Below, one piece after another: positions 22,571 to 31,312 of a DNA stretch of 57,452 nt; within the stretch, counting starts at the first letter, position 1, and every line of letters starts with the position of its first letter. The position numbers and the translations under genes are program-made. The notes under the pieces were generated by a model. That model was not told the origin of the DNA. It did no database searches and saw only the letters and a program-made list of their open reading frames with translations. The DNA is from an uncultured bacterium (GTDB lineage: Bacteria > Bacillota > Clostridia > Oscillospirales > Oscillospiraceae). The stretch lies in the NCBI GenBank assembly GCA_947364395.1, contig CANASS010000007.1:1-57452 (forward strand), given 5' to 3'.

Positions 22571-23638
22571 GCATACCCGGCGGGCCCCGCCCAGGGCCCG
22601 GACCACGGCGCAGGCGGCGGTGCGGCTTAGGTCGGCCGCCATGTCGTCCATAGCCCGCTCCATGGCGGACAGGGCCTGATCGTCGTAGATGGCTTCCCGG
22701 ATGGCGGACAGGCAGGCGCTCTCCTCCTTGGCGGCGATGCGGGCCATGCCCCGGCGGACCAGGAAGTTGGCGTTCTCCTGCTCCTGCTTCAGGAAGGGCT
22801 GCCAGGCCAGGATGGGCAGGCGGGCGGCGATGGCCTCAAAGCAGGTGATGCCGCCGGGCTTGGACAGCATGAGATTGGCCCGGGCCATGTACTTCTCCAC
22901 CTGGGTGGTGAAGGGGACGGCTTCAATGTTCTCGTACCTGCCATCCAGCCGCTGGAACAGCTTGTCGTTGCGGCCCGTCAGGATGGTGGTGTGGACGCCG
23001 GGCAGGGCGTTGAGCGCCTGATAGAAGGAGTCCCGCCGGGGCATGAGCCCCAGGCCGCCCCCCATGATGAGCAGCTCCCGCTTCTGGGCGGGGTCCCGGC
23101 GGGCGGGCTGGAACCGGCCGCTCACCGGGATGCCGGACACCACCACCCGCTCCGGGTCCGCCCCCTTGGCGATGAAGCCCCGGCGGACGGACTCCTCCGC
23201 CACCAGATAGCAGTCGGTGCCGGGGTGGAGCCACTCGCTGTGGCAGGTCACGTCGGTGACGCAGGTGACCAGGGGGATGTCCGAGGGGCCCTCCTCCTTG
23301 TAGCGGGCCATGGCGGCGGAGGAGATGGGGTGGGTGGATATGACCACATCGGGCTGGTACTCGTCCAGCAGCCGGTCCAGGCCGCCCAGCAGGTTGTCTC
23401 CCCGGCCGTCGCCGGAGTCGTTCACCGTCAGGTCGTGGTAGATGTTGTAAAAGACCCCGCCGTAGGTCACCAGCACGTTGAACCACCAGTACATGGCGGG
23501 GGCCAGCTCGGGGTTGGCATATTCAAACAGATCGACAACGTGGGCCCGGTGGCCGTCCTGGGTCAGCTGCTCCCGCAGCGCGTTGGCGGCGGACAGATGG
23601 CCCATGCCGAATTTTCCTGTCAAAATCAAGATGTTCAC
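22565..23638 (-). CDS. Diacylglycerol glycosyltransferase / MGDG-synthase-like (GT28)
   Basis: 357 residues, GTG start at 23638 after GGAGGGAATCGCT. The N-terminal MGDG_synth domain is LILTGKFGMGHLSAANALRE; the middle reads PDVVISTHPISSAAMARY and the nucleotide-sugar site MLSKPGGITCFEAIAARLPI, as in UgtP and related processive glycolipid synthases. It should transfer glucose or galactose to diacylglycerol at the inner membrane. Together with the downstream flippase-like gene it suggests synthesis and translocation of a glycolipid anchor. Confidence 0.88.
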   Translation of the reverse strand: MNILILTGKFGMGHLSAANALREQLTQDGHRAHVVDLFEYANPELAPAMYWWFNVLVTYGGVFYNIYHDLTVNDSGDGRGDNLLGGLDRLLDEYQPDVVISTHPISSAAMARYKEEGPSDIPLVTCVTDVTCHSEWLHPGTDCYLVAEESVRRGFIAKGADPERVVVSGIPVSGRFQPARRDPAQKRELLIMGGGLGLMPRRDSFYQALNALPGVHTTILTGRNDKLFQRLDGRYENIEAVPFTTQVEKYMARANLMLSKPGGITCFEAIAARLPILAWQPFLKQEQENANFLVRRGMARIAAKEESACLSAIREAIYDDQALSAMERAMDDMAADLSRTAACAVVRALGGARRVCA

Positions 23639-23813
23639 AGCGATTCCCTCCAAATCAGCACAATGCTTTCTGCCGTTTGACAAGGCTGATTATAGAGGAT
23701 AAATCTTCAATTTCAATGCCGAACCTTCTTAGATTTTGGTGGGGATTTTCTTAAAAAAGCTTTAAGACGGGGCTGAGGGCGCGCAGGGGGGCGGGAGAGC
23801 GGCCCGGAGGCAA

Positions 23814-23846
23814 AAAAGGTGGTCCGAAGCGCTGCCGCTTCGGACC
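23814..23846 (-). terminator. Terminator of the thioesterase operon
   Basis: On the reverse strand GGTCCGAAGCG (from 23846) pairs with CGCTTCGGACC (to 23821), followed by ACC and six T (complement of 23812-23817). The 23639-23945 stretch holds only this and a ten-codon frame with a good ribosome site (23864) that I do not call. Confidence 0.7.
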
Positions 23847-23945
23847 AAAGGATGGAGGATAGAATGAAAAAGAAAAGCATCTCTTGCGAGTTTTAGAATA
23901 CAGGCCAGTCGTTACAAAAATTCGAGAGCTTTTGTTACAAAAGAA

Positions 23946-24695
23946 TTAAATCTTCCCGGGCAGGTCCTCCAGGGTCAGGGTGAAATCAAACCGCTCGTCT
24001 CCGCCCGCCCCCTGTCCCCGGGCGAAAAGCTGGTTTCCTTGGACGGCGGTGTCCACCTCGATGACCTCCCCCGCCTGACACTCGCTGACGTAGCCGATCT
24101 GGAAGGAGCGCACAAATTTCCCCCGGCCCAGCCGCTCCAGATGGAGGCTGTCGCAGGCGAAATCGGCGTAGTGGGCGTTGTTCACATGGCCGTTGATGTC
24201 GGTGTCGGAATAGCCCAGCTCCCGGCGGGTGCGGCGGTCAAAGGCCTCCGGCATGGCCGGGCGGTGGAGTTTGACGCTCTTGCACAGCGCCCCGCCGCCG
24301 GTGCCCTGAAACTCAGTCAGGTCCTTCATGCGGAACAGCTTCCGGGCGTCCGCATCCACCATCACCCACACAGAGGCGCCCTGGCCGACGGGCTTTCCGT
24401 CCCGGAACAGGTCAAAGTCCCGGTAGGAGGAGGCTCCGGAGGCCCCCCGGTGCCAGGTTTTCACGTGGATCAGCTCGTTCCACCGCAGGGGGGCGTCCAG
24501 CTCCACCCAGCTGCGGGTGACCATCCACAGACAGTTGTATTTTTTCAAAATCTGGGGTCCGGACACCCCCAGCTCCAGCGCCGCCTGGGTGGCGGCCTCC
24601 TGGAGGCAGCCCAGCACTGCCGACGGGCGGCACTGGTTGAACAGGTCCACATCCCGGGAGTCCACCCGGAAATCCATCTCGTAAAATGTGCTCAA
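23946..24695 (-). CDS. Acyl-ACP thioesterase
   Basis: 249 residues with two hot-dog domains: first MDFRVDSRDVDLFNQCRPSA to SWVELDAPLRWNELIHVKTW, second RELGYSDTDINGHVNNAHYADF, the conserved D-x-N-x-H-V-N-N catalytic region of PF01643 enzymes. It would release free fatty acids from acyl-ACP. The likely start is TTG 24695, preceded by GGAAGGAAGG and overlapping the stop of the upstream gene (TTGA); ATG 24677 is the alternative. Coupling to the Cys-rich gene suggests a joint function, unknown. Confidence 0.87.
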   Translation of the reverse strand: MSTFYEMDFRVDSRDVDLFNQCRPSAVLGCLQEAATQAALELGVSGPQILKKYNCLWMVTRSWVELDAPLRWNELIHVKTWHRGASGASSYRDFDLFRDGKPVGQGASVWVMVDADARKLFRMKDLTEFQGTGGGALCKSVKLHRPAMPEAFDRRTRRELGYSDTDINGHVNNAHYADFACDSLHLERLGRGKFVRSFQIGYVSECQAGEVIEVDTAVQGNQLFARGQGAGGDERFDFTLTLEDLPGKI

Positions 24696-25315
24696 AGCGT
24701 TGAATCCTTCCTTCCAGGGATGATGAGGGCGTCCCGGGCGCACAGGGCGTCCAGGTCGTCGGGGCCGGCGGCGGGCAGGCGCAGGGCCGCCCCGCATCGG
24801 GCGCACATCAGGTCCACCGTGGAATAGCCCACCTTGACCCCGTAGTCCGCCGAGCCGCAGGCGCAGCGCACCCCACCCCGCTGGGCGATGTCCTTCAGCT
24901 CGCCCAGCACCTCGGCCATCACCGCCTCGTTGAGAAAGGCCCCCCGCTGTTCCGTCTGGTCGTCCAGCCGCAGCTTGTCCACCGCCGCCTCCAGCTTCTC
25001 CATGGCCCGGAACACCCGGCCCTCCCGGCCGATATAGCAGCACCCCAGCCCCGACCCGGGGCAGGACAGGGCCAGCAGCTCCTTGTGAAGCAGCCCGTCG
25101 TTGGAGCAAACCGCCCGGTGGTCCCGGGCGCAGAACAGGCAGGGCACCGTCACCTCGCAGCGGTCCCCCAGCTGACGGAAGGACAGTTCCGACTTGCCGC
25201 AGGGACAGGGCAGGGAGCTGTCCCCGGCGCACAGCTGAAAGGGGGTGCGGGAGGCGATGACCGCCTGGCCGCACACAGGGCAGATATATCCGATGGTACG
25301 CGTTTCCTCTGACAT
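24692..25315 (-). CDS. Cys-rich putative metal-binding protein, unknown function
   Basis: 207 residues from ATG 25315 (MSEETRTIGYICPVCGQAVI), with GGGGAGGAG before it. Five CxxC/CxC pairs are visible: ICPVCGQ, CPCGKS, CLFCARDH, CACGS and CARCG, consistent with zinc-ribbon modules at both ends. A central charged helical segment (RAMEKLEAAVDKLRLDDQ) may dimerise. No enzymatic motif is seen. Its stop overlaps the thioesterase start. Confidence 0.75.
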   Translation of the reverse strand: MSEETRTIGYICPVCGQAVIASRTPFQLCAGDSSLPCPCGKSELSFRQLGDRCEVTVPCLFCARDHRAVCSNDGLLHKELLALSCPGSGLGCCYIGREGRVFRAMEKLEAAVDKLRLDDQTEQRGAFLNEAVMAEVLGELKDIAQRGGVRCACGSADYGVKVGYSTVDLMCARCGAALRLPAAGPDDLDALCARDALIIPGRKDSTL

Positions 25316-25412
25316 TGGCTTGCTCCTCCCCAAAAATTACGAGGGGCATTATATCACGATCCGCCCCGTTTTTCCAGAGACAAAGCCGTTTTTGTTGTCA
25401 GATTTTTCTGGA

Positions 25413-25442
25413 TGAATGAATTTGCCCCAAAGGCGCAAACTA
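25413..25442 (+). promoter_or_regulatory. Possible sigma-G promoter of spoVAD
   Basis: TGAATG (25413-25418), 17 bases, CAAACTA (25436-25442) resembles the forespore sigma-G consensus (TGAATA / CATACTA) and lies 40 bases before the spoVAD ATG. SpoVA genes are sigma-G-dependent in Bacillus, which supports the reading. Confidence 0.45.
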
Positions 25443-25481
25443 AGGGCAAATCCTGTGCGCAAACGAAAGGAAGTCGGTTCC

Positions 25482-26498
25482 ATGGACAATCAAAAGCTGG
25501 GGCGGCAGACCTTCCAGCCCGGTTCGCCCCCCGTTATCATTGGTCACGGCTCCGCCGCCGGGAAGAAGGAGCGCCAGGGGCCCCTGGGGCGGCACTTCGA
25601 CCACACCTGCGACGACGACGCTTTCGGGGCCAAGACCTGGGAGCAGTCTGAATCCGCCATGCAGCAGCTGGCCCTGGACGCGGCGCTGAAACGGGCGGGG
25701 CTCCACACCCCGGACCTGGACCTGCTGCTGGCGGGGGACCTGCTGAACCAGTGCATCGGCTCGGGCTACGCTGCCCGCACCGCCGCCATCCCCTTTTTCG
25801 GGCTGTACGGGGCCTGCTCCACCATGGGGGAGAGCCTGGCCCTGGCAACCCTGCTCCTCAGCGGCGGGTATGGCAGGTACGCCGCCGCCGTCACATCCTC
25901 CCACTTCTGCTCGGCGGAACGGCAGTACCGCACCCCCCTGGAGTACGGCTCCCAGCGCACACCCACCGCCCAGTGGACCGCCACCGCCTCCGGGGCGGTG
26001 GTGGTCGCCAGTGAGGTCCGGCCCGGCCCCCGGGTGGCCCGGGTGACGGTGGGCAAGGTGGTGGACAAGGGCATCAAGGACGCCAACAACATGGGCGCGG
26101 CCATGGCCCCCGCCGCCTATGAGACGCTGAAGGCCCACTTCGAGGACACCGGCCTGACCCCCGATTACTACGACCTCATCGTCACCGGGGACCTGGGCAA
26201 GCTGGGCCATGAGATCGTGTCCGACTTTTTTGCGAAGGACGGCGTCCAATTGGCCAATTACAACGACTGTGGTCTGCTGCTCTTCGACCGGGAGGAGCAG
26301 GACGTACACGCCGGGGCGTCGGGGTGCGGGTGCTCCGCGTCGGTGCTGTGCGGCTACCTGCTGCCGGGGCTGCTGGCGGACCGGTGGAAACGCATCCTGT
26401 TCTGCCCCACCGGGGCCCTCCATTCCCCCACCGCTACCATGCAGGGGGAGTCTATCCCCGGCATATGCCACGCTCTGGCGCTGGAAGGAGGCAAATGA
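25482..26498 (+). CDS. spoVAD: Stage V sporulation protein AD
   Basis: 338 residues of the thiolase-like SpoVAD family: PPVIIGHGSAAGKKERQGPL, DDAFGAKTWEQSESAM, LLAGDLLNQCIGSGYAAR and FGLYGACSTMGESLALA. It helps move dipicolinic acid into the spore core. ATG 25482 follows AAAGGAAG; the open frame upstream adds a low-quality basic stretch. The stop overlaps spoVAE (ATGA). Confidence 0.93.
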   Translation: MDNQKLGRQTFQPGSPPVIIGHGSAAGKKERQGPLGRHFDHTCDDDAFGAKTWEQSESAMQQLALDAALKRAGLHTPDLDLLLAGDLLNQCIGSGYAARTAAIPFFGLYGACSTMGESLALATLLLSGGYGRYAAAVTSSHFCSAERQYRTPLEYGSQRTPTAQWTATASGAVVVASEVRPGPRVARVTVGKVVDKGIKDANNMGAAMAPAAYETLKAHFEDTGLTPDYYDLIVTGDLGKLGHEIVSDFFAKDGVQLANYNDCGLLLFDREEQDVHAGASGCGCSASVLCGYLLPGLLADRWKRILFCPTGALHSPTATMQGESIPGICHALALEGGK

Positions 26499-26854
26499 TG
26501 GACTATTTAAAAGCCTTTGTGGTGGGCGGGCTGTTCTGCGTCATCGGGCAGCTGCTCATCGACAAGACCAAGCTCACCCCCGCCCGTATCCTGGTGGCTT
26601 ACGTGGTGTCCGGCGTGATTTTAGGGGCTGTGGGGGTGTATAAGCCCCTGGCGGACTGGGCCGGGGCGGGGGCCACGGTGCCCCTCACCGGCTTCGGTTA
26701 CTCCCTGGCCAAGGGGGTGAAGGAGGCGGTGGCGGAAAAGGGCCTGCTGGGGGCCCTCACCGGCGGCGTCACCTCCACCGCCGGAGGCATTGCCGCCGCC
26801 ATCTTCCTGGGCGTGGTGGTGGCCCTGATCTTCAAGCCCAAGCCTAAAAGCTGA
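26495..26854 (+). CDS. spoVAE: Stage V sporulation protein AE
   Basis: 119 residues with about four hydrophobic helices: FVVGGLFCVIGQLLIDKTKL, the family motif LTPARILVAYVVSGVILGA, and TGGVTSTAGGIAAAIFLG. It is an inner spore-membrane channel component working with SpoVAD and SpoVAC. The usual upstream neighbour spoVAC is absent here, so it must lie elsewhere or be missing. Double Met start, overlapping spoVAD. Confidence 0.92.
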   Translation: MMDYLKAFVVGGLFCVIGQLLIDKTKLTPARILVAYVVSGVILGAVGVYKPLADWAGAGATVPLTGFGYSLAKGVKEAVAEKGLLGALTGGVTSTAGGIAAAIFLGVVVALIFKPKPKS

Positions 26855-26903
26855 ACAAAACGCACCCCCCCGACGACGGGGCAACTCCCGTAAAGAAGCC
26901 AGT

Positions 26904-26946
26904 GCCCGCTGGAAAGAAGCTGCTTTTCAGCGGGTGCTGCTTTATA
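26904..26946 (+). terminator. Probable terminator of spoVAD-spoVAE
   Basis: GCCCGCTG (26904-26911) pairs with CAGCGGGT (26928-26935), tail GCTGCTTTATAA. Moderate quality. Confidence 0.4.
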
Positions 26947-26970
26947 ATGAACTCATCAACAAATCGGGAT

Positions 26971-27429
26971 TTATAAAATAAAATGTTTCTTCATTAGTGC
27001 ATACAAGGTTTGTTTATCATCATCAAGTAATATAACCTCTTTTTTTAGAGCATAGTGATGAGCAAATTCGGTATCTATGTATGAGTGATTGTTAATTAAT
27101 ATTGCATTTTTATATCGTGGTCTCACATGCAAATGCAAATGAGGATTTGGTGTTGCTTCTTTGTAAAAGTTATTCAATAAACAACTCCAATTATTTAATT
27201 CAGCTCCTAATATGTCCTTGTAGATATATTCTAATCTATCTATAATTGTTTTCAATTCAATCCATTCAGAAATATCCAGTTCTGAAAGACTTCCACAATG
27301 TCTATTCAACACCAAAATACATCTACCTACATAATCCTGTACATCTGCTAAATAAACAGACCAATGTAATGATTTATGCAGCAGCCATTCGTATTCTTTA
27401 TAATTACACCATTCGCACATACTTATCAT
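26971..27429 (-). CDS. HIT-domain protein, AT-rich and probably acquired
   Basis: 152 residues. GRCILVLNRHCGSLSELD and the histidine triad HLHLHVRPRY (after ATPNP) identify a HIT hydrolase/transferase fold that acts on nucleotides. A Cys pair (MCEWC) near the start is unusual. The gene is strongly AT-rich with AAA/ATA-type codons, unlike every GC-rich neighbour, and has no operon partner, so recent horizontal transfer is likely. ATG 27429 follows GGAGGTGTGA. Confidence 0.75.
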   Translation of the reverse strand: MISMCEWCNYKEYEWLLHKSLHWSVYLADVQDYVGRCILVLNRHCGSLSELDISEWIELKTIIDRLEYIYKDILGAELNNWSCLLNNFYKEATPNPHLHLHVRPRYKNAILINNHSYIDTEFAHHYALKKEVILLDDDKQTLYALMKKHFIL

Positions 27430-27594
27430 TCACACCTCCAAATTTAGATTTCTCTCTCTCCCCCACGGGCGCTTTCCCGAAAGCGTCATAGTGGGTTACA
27501 TTGTATAGAATAAAAGGCAAGACAGACCGTTGTGGCCTGCCTTGTCTCTAACTTTTTTATGAAGCCTTACCCTCAGCGGGGGTTTTGCTGTGCC

Positions 27595-27855
27595 TTACAG
27601 ATTGTCCTTGAAAAACTGCTCCAGGCTGGCGGCGTCGGCCTCCTCGCTGCCGCCCTCCAGGGTGACGGTGACAGTCTCCCCCTGCTTGATGCCCAGGCCC
27701 ATCAGGGCCATCAGCTTGGCGCCTCCGGCGGACTTGCCGTCGGCCTTGGCGATGGTGACGGCGCTGTCCAGGGCCTTGACGGCCTTGACCAGCAGCCCGG
27801 CGGGGCGGGCGTGGATGCCCACGGGGTCGGTGATGGTGTAGGTGAACTGTTTCAT
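27595..27855 (-). CDS. ptsH: HPr-family phosphocarrier protein
   Basis: 86 residues. The active-site His15 is in DPVGIHARPAGLLV, so phosphotransfer from enzyme I is possible. In the helix where Gram-positive HPr carries regulatory Ser46 (consensus KSIMGVMSLG), this protein reads GGAKLMALMGLG, placing Lys at the Ser position. It should not be a target of HPr kinase. It lies alone, downstream of a Nudix gene in the same direction. Confidence 0.85.
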   Translation of the reverse strand: MKQFTYTITDPVGIHARPAGLLVKAVKALDSAVTIAKADGKSAGGAKLMALMGLGIKQGETVTVTLEGGSEEADAASLEQFFKDNL

Positions 27856-27893
27856 GATAAATCTGCCCTTTCTGTTGAGAATTTGTGCTGATT

Positions 27894-28391
27894 TCAGATA
27901 TGCCGTTTCAATTTTAACTGGAAGGCTGGTTTGGTGACATACTCCAGATAAGCTGGCCTGCCTGTATACTCCAAAAAAGCTTTATACCGCTCTATGATGG
28001 CGGGGGTCTGAATCAAGCCCAATACCTTGTCCCTGGGGACATACGCGGATTCTGAATTCTCATCGGATGGTCTTGGCGCGCCGCCTTTGGCCCTGCATAT
28101 AAAGTCAAGCATGATTTTGGTCGGAACTTCCTTTACACCGTTATAGCCAGGGTGCTTTCCCGTATTGGAAGAGATGCAGAACACTTCCCCGACCTCAATA
28201 TCAACGCCTGTTTCCTCCATAACTTCTCGTTTCACGGCGTCAATCACATTTTCGCCGACCTCAACCTGCCCGCCGGGAAATACCCAGCCGGCGTTATGGG
28301 TTTTCACCATCAGGACTTCGCCGCCCTCGTTAATTACGAGTCCCGCTCCGGCAATGATATGGGTTGGCATGACCCGCTCTTGATGTTCCAT
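27894..28391 (-). CDS. Nudix hydrolase
   Basis: 165 residues. The Nudix box GQVEVGENVIDAVKREVMEE followed by TGV matches GX5EX7REUXEEXGU. The N terminus (HIIAGAGLVINEGGEVLMVK) and FPGG fit an ADP-ribose/NTP pyrophosphohydrolase. The substrate is unknown. ATG 28391 is chosen because of GAGGAGGACGG upstream; a second Met follows eight codons later. It is in the same orientation as the GH13 gene upstream. Confidence 0.87.
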   Translation of the reverse strand: MEHQERVMPTHIIAGAGLVINEGGEVLMVKTHNAGWVFPGGQVEVGENVIDAVKREVMEETGVDIEVGEVFCISSNTGKHPGYNGVKEVPTKIMLDFICRAKGGAPRPSDENSESAYVPRDKVLGLIQTPAIIERYKAFLEYTGRPAYLEYVTKPAFQLKLKRHI

Positions 28392-28426
28392 CCAAAACCG
28401 TCCTCCTCTGGCTTGCGCGAAAAGCG

Positions 28427-30307
28427 TCACGCGTCGGCGGGCTCCGCCTCGGCGCTCTCCCGGCTCTGCTCCTGCTCCATATAATAGCACCCATAGGCGG
28501 GGACGCGCAAGCCCTCCAGCACGTATTTTTCCCCAGTGAGCAGGTCGGTGAACTCCCCCGGGTCCCAGGGGAAGGCGACAGTCTTGTCCTCCCCGGTGAA
28601 ATTGAACACGCCGATGAGCTTTTCCCCCTCCAGATACCGCCCGATGGCCAGCACCCCGTTGTCCCCGGTGTCCAGGGTCCACACGTCGGCCTCCGCGCTG
28701 AAGGCCCGGTGGGTCCGGCGCAGTTCTCCCAGGGTCTTGAGCCCCTGAAACACCCGGCCCTCCGGGGCGGAGGGGTCTCCGGCGCGGTCCGCCAGCTCCC
28801 ACCTCATCTTTCCCCGGTGGAGGTAGCGGCTGTCCTCCGCCTTGTTGGGGTCGTCTTTGTAGCTGTAGTCGTTGAGCTGGGCCAGCTCGTCCCCGCTGTA
28901 CAGCAGGGGCAGGCCGGTCTGCATGAACACCATGGCGTGGAGGGTCAGGTCAAACCGCACCGCCCGCTCCATGGCGGCCTCATCTTTCTCGCTCCCCGCC
29001 TTCTCAATGCCGCACAGGGAGGCGGTGGTGCCGCACTGGCGGGCGTCGCCGCTGGCCGGGTCGGCGTTGTACAGCTCCCCCCGGCTGACGCTGTCCGGGG
29101 TCAGCCCCTGGAAGTAGTCGCTCAAAAACTTCTTGTGGGGGACCTCCGAGATGCCCCACTGGGCCAGGGTGGCGTAGTCCAGCCCCCAGCCGATGTCGTC
29201 GTGGCACCGCAGGTAGTTGAGGAACACGTACTGCTTGGGCAGGGCGTTGACGATGTCCAGCTGCTTGCGCAAAAGGCGGGCGTCCCTGGTGGCCACCGTG
29301 TGCCAGGTGGTGCACATGGTGGTGACGTTGTACAGCAGGTGGCACTCCGGCTTTTCCACCGTGCCGAAGTAGGGAACCACCTTGACGGGTTCCATCACCA
29401 CCTCCCCCAGCAGGATGACGGAGGGGCACACGATCTCCCCGATCATCCGCATCATCCGCACGATGGTGTGGACCTGGGGCAGGTTGCGGCAGTCGGTGCC
29501 CAGCTCCTTCCAGATATAGGGCACCGCGTCGATGCGGATCATGTCCATCCCCCTGTTGGCCAGGAAGAGGAAATTGTACATCATCTCGTTGAACACCCGG
29601 GGATTGCGGTAGTTCAGGTCCCACTGGTAGGGGTAGAAAGAGGTCATGACCCAGTGCCCGCAGTCCTCCAGCCAGGTGAAATTCCCCGGGGCGGTGGTGG
29701 GGAACACCTGGGGGACGGTTTTTTCGTATTCCTGGGGTATGGACGGGTCGGCGAAAAAGAAGTAGCGGCTCATGTACTTCCCGTCCCCGGCCCGGGCCTT
29801 TTTCGCCCACTCGTGGTCCTGGCTGGTGTGGTTCATCACGAAGTCCATGCACAGGCTGACGCCCTTTTTGTGGCAGTCCTCCGCCAGCTTCTCCAAATCC
29901 TCCATAGTGCCCAAATCGGGCCGCACTGCCCGAAAGTCCGACACGGCGTAGCCGCCGTCGCTGCGCCCCGGCACGGTGTCCAAAAAGGGCATGAGGTGGA
30001 TGAGGTTCACCCCGGTTTTCTGGATGTAGGGCAGCTTTTTCCGCACGCCGTCCAAATCTCCGGCGAAGTTGTCGATGTACAGCATCATCCCCGTCAGGCC
30101 GCTGGACTTGTACCACTCCGGGTCCGCCTCCCGCTCCAAATCCCGCCGCTTCAGGGCGGCGGGGCGCTCTGAGGCGAATTGATACAAATTGCCGCATAGC
30201 TCGGCGAACATGTCCCCATTATCATACAGCTCCATGTACAGCCAGCGCAGCTCGTCCAGGCGCCGGGCCAGCCGGGACTGGAACTGGGCCTCCTCTTTTT
30301 TTGTCAT
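28427..30307 (-). CDS. GH13 alpha-amylase-family enzyme, amylosucrase-like
   Basis: 626 residues. The (beta/alpha)8 barrel has LIHLMPFLDTVPGRSDGGYAV, DFVMNHTSQDHEWAKKA, the nucleophile Asp in GMDMIRIDAVPYIW, the acid Glu in VILLGEVV and the transition-state Asp in YLRCHDDIGWG. A helical N-terminal domain (LARRLDELRWLYMEL) and overall plan match amylosucrase/sucrose-hydrolase group GH13_4. It may split sucrose and build alpha-glucan or simply hydrolyse. A glycogen synthase gene is present 18 kb away. Confidence 0.87.
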   Translation of the reverse strand: MTKKEEAQFQSRLARRLDELRWLYMELYDNGDMFAELCGNLYQFASERPAALKRRDLEREADPEWYKSSGLTGMMLYIDNFAGDLDGVRKKLPYIQKTGVNLIHLMPFLDTVPGRSDGGYAVSDFRAVRPDLGTMEDLEKLAEDCHKKGVSLCMDFVMNHTSQDHEWAKKARAGDGKYMSRYFFFADPSIPQEYEKTVPQVFPTTAPGNFTWLEDCGHWVMTSFYPYQWDLNYRNPRVFNEMMYNFLFLANRGMDMIRIDAVPYIWKELGTDCRNLPQVHTIVRMMRMIGEIVCPSVILLGEVVMEPVKVVPYFGTVEKPECHLLYNVTTMCTTWHTVATRDARLLRKQLDIVNALPKQYVFLNYLRCHDDIGWGLDYATLAQWGISEVPHKKFLSDYFQGLTPDSVSRGELYNADPASGDARQCGTTASLCGIEKAGSEKDEAAMERAVRFDLTLHAMVFMQTGLPLLYSGDELAQLNDYSYKDDPNKAEDSRYLHRGKMRWELADRAGDPSAPEGRVFQGLKTLGELRRTHRAFSAEADVWTLDTGDNGVLAIGRYLEGEKLIGVFNFTGEDKTVAFPWDPGEFTDLLTGEKYVLEGLRVPAYGCYYMEQEQSRESAEAEPADA

Positions 30308-30343
30308 GGGTGATCCCTCTCAATCTCCAAAAATGTGCTGCGC

Positions 30344-31312
30344 TCAGCAGGGGTCAAGGGGCTTGGTCCCTCCGGCCCGCCTGCGCCGCTTCCGGCCCGG
30401 CCCCCGGCAGACGTGGACGCCCCCGTCCAGGGCCGAGGCGTACTCCTGGGCCAGCTGGGGGGTGATGGGCGGGACGGCCCCCCGGCCCAGCCACTGGCCG
30501 TCCTCCCGGCGGGTGAGGGTCATCCGGCACAGAAACCGCCCGTGGTCCGGGCAGGAGAACACCCCGTAAAACTGCTGCGGGATTCCCGCTTTTGGAACGG
30601 AGAAATGCCAGCGGGCGACGCCCAGCCGCCGCCCGCACAGGGGGCAGGGCGGAGTGCGCCCGGTCCGGGCGTCCAGCGCCTCCATGGGGGTCCGCACCGG
30701 CCCCACCTTCCACCTGGGCTGGCGGGGAAAGGGAAGCTTGGACAGCCGCAGGGCCGCCCGGCGGCGCTTGGGCGGTGCGGGCTCGGGCCTCCAGGCCAGA
30801 TCCCCGGGGGTGAGCCAGGCCCCCAGCACGGCGGTGTACATGGCGTCGTTGAGGGCGCTGTGGTAATCAAATATGTCGGGGATGCGGCAGTACTCCGCCG
30901 CCCGGCTCAGGGCGATCTGCTGGCCCGTCCCCACGGCGTGGGCAAAGGCCCGCTGGAGATCGAAAAACTCCCCCGCCTCAAAGGGGGCCAGCCCCCAGTA
31001 TCTGCAGTTCTCGTTCAGCGCCTCCACGTCGCCGGTCCCCCAGCCCGCGAAGGCCGTTTCGCCGCCGCACCAGGCCCGGAAGGCCTCCGCCGCCGCGGGG
31101 AAGCGGGTGTGGGATTGCTTGAAGGACTTCAGCTCAGGCAGCTTTTTGGCCCCCAGGTCAAATTTTTTGTGCACGGTGGGCCGTATGTGGGCGTCGAACA
31201 CATCCACGATGGGCCCCCCCAGCCGCTCTACACGCACCGCGCCGATTTGCAGGATCTCATTTAGCGGCTTTTTGTCGTAGCCGCGGTTCCATTCCAAGTC
31301 CAGGACGATCAT
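30344..31312 (-). CDS. DEDDh 3'-5' exonuclease with C-terminal zinc-ribbon-like part
   Basis: 322 residues. The RNase T/DnaQ fold has ExoI in IVLDLEWNRGY (Asp4, Glu6), ExoII Asp in WGTGDVEALNENC, and ExoIII His/Asp in FDYHSALNDAMYT. After a basic linker come CPLCGRRLG and CPDHGRFLC, a probable zinc site, then a basic tail. The substrate (DNA or RNA) is undetermined; the family is related to KapD/ERI-1-type exonucleases. Confidence 0.85.
   Translation of the reverse strand: MIVLDLEWNRGYDKKPLNEILQIGAVRVERLGGPIVDVFDAHIRPTVHKKFDLGAKKLPELKSFKQSHTRFPAAAEAFRAWCGGETAFAGWGTGDVEALNENCRYWGLAPFEAGEFFDLQRAFAHAVGTGQQIALSRAAEYCRIPDIFDYHSALNDAMYTAVLGAWLTPGDLAWRPEPAPPKRRRAALRLSKLPFPRQPRWKVGPVRTPMEALDARTGRTPPCPLCGRRLGVARWHFSVPKAGIPQQFYGVFSCPDHGRFLCRMTLTRREDGQWLGRGAVPPITPQLAQEYASALDGGVHVCRGPGRKRRRRAGGTKPLDPC

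Noticed and set aside
23864..23896. Ten-codon frame MKKKSISCEF with a good ribosome site
   Set aside because: Too short to support; it lies downstream of a terminator hairpin and has no recognisable context.
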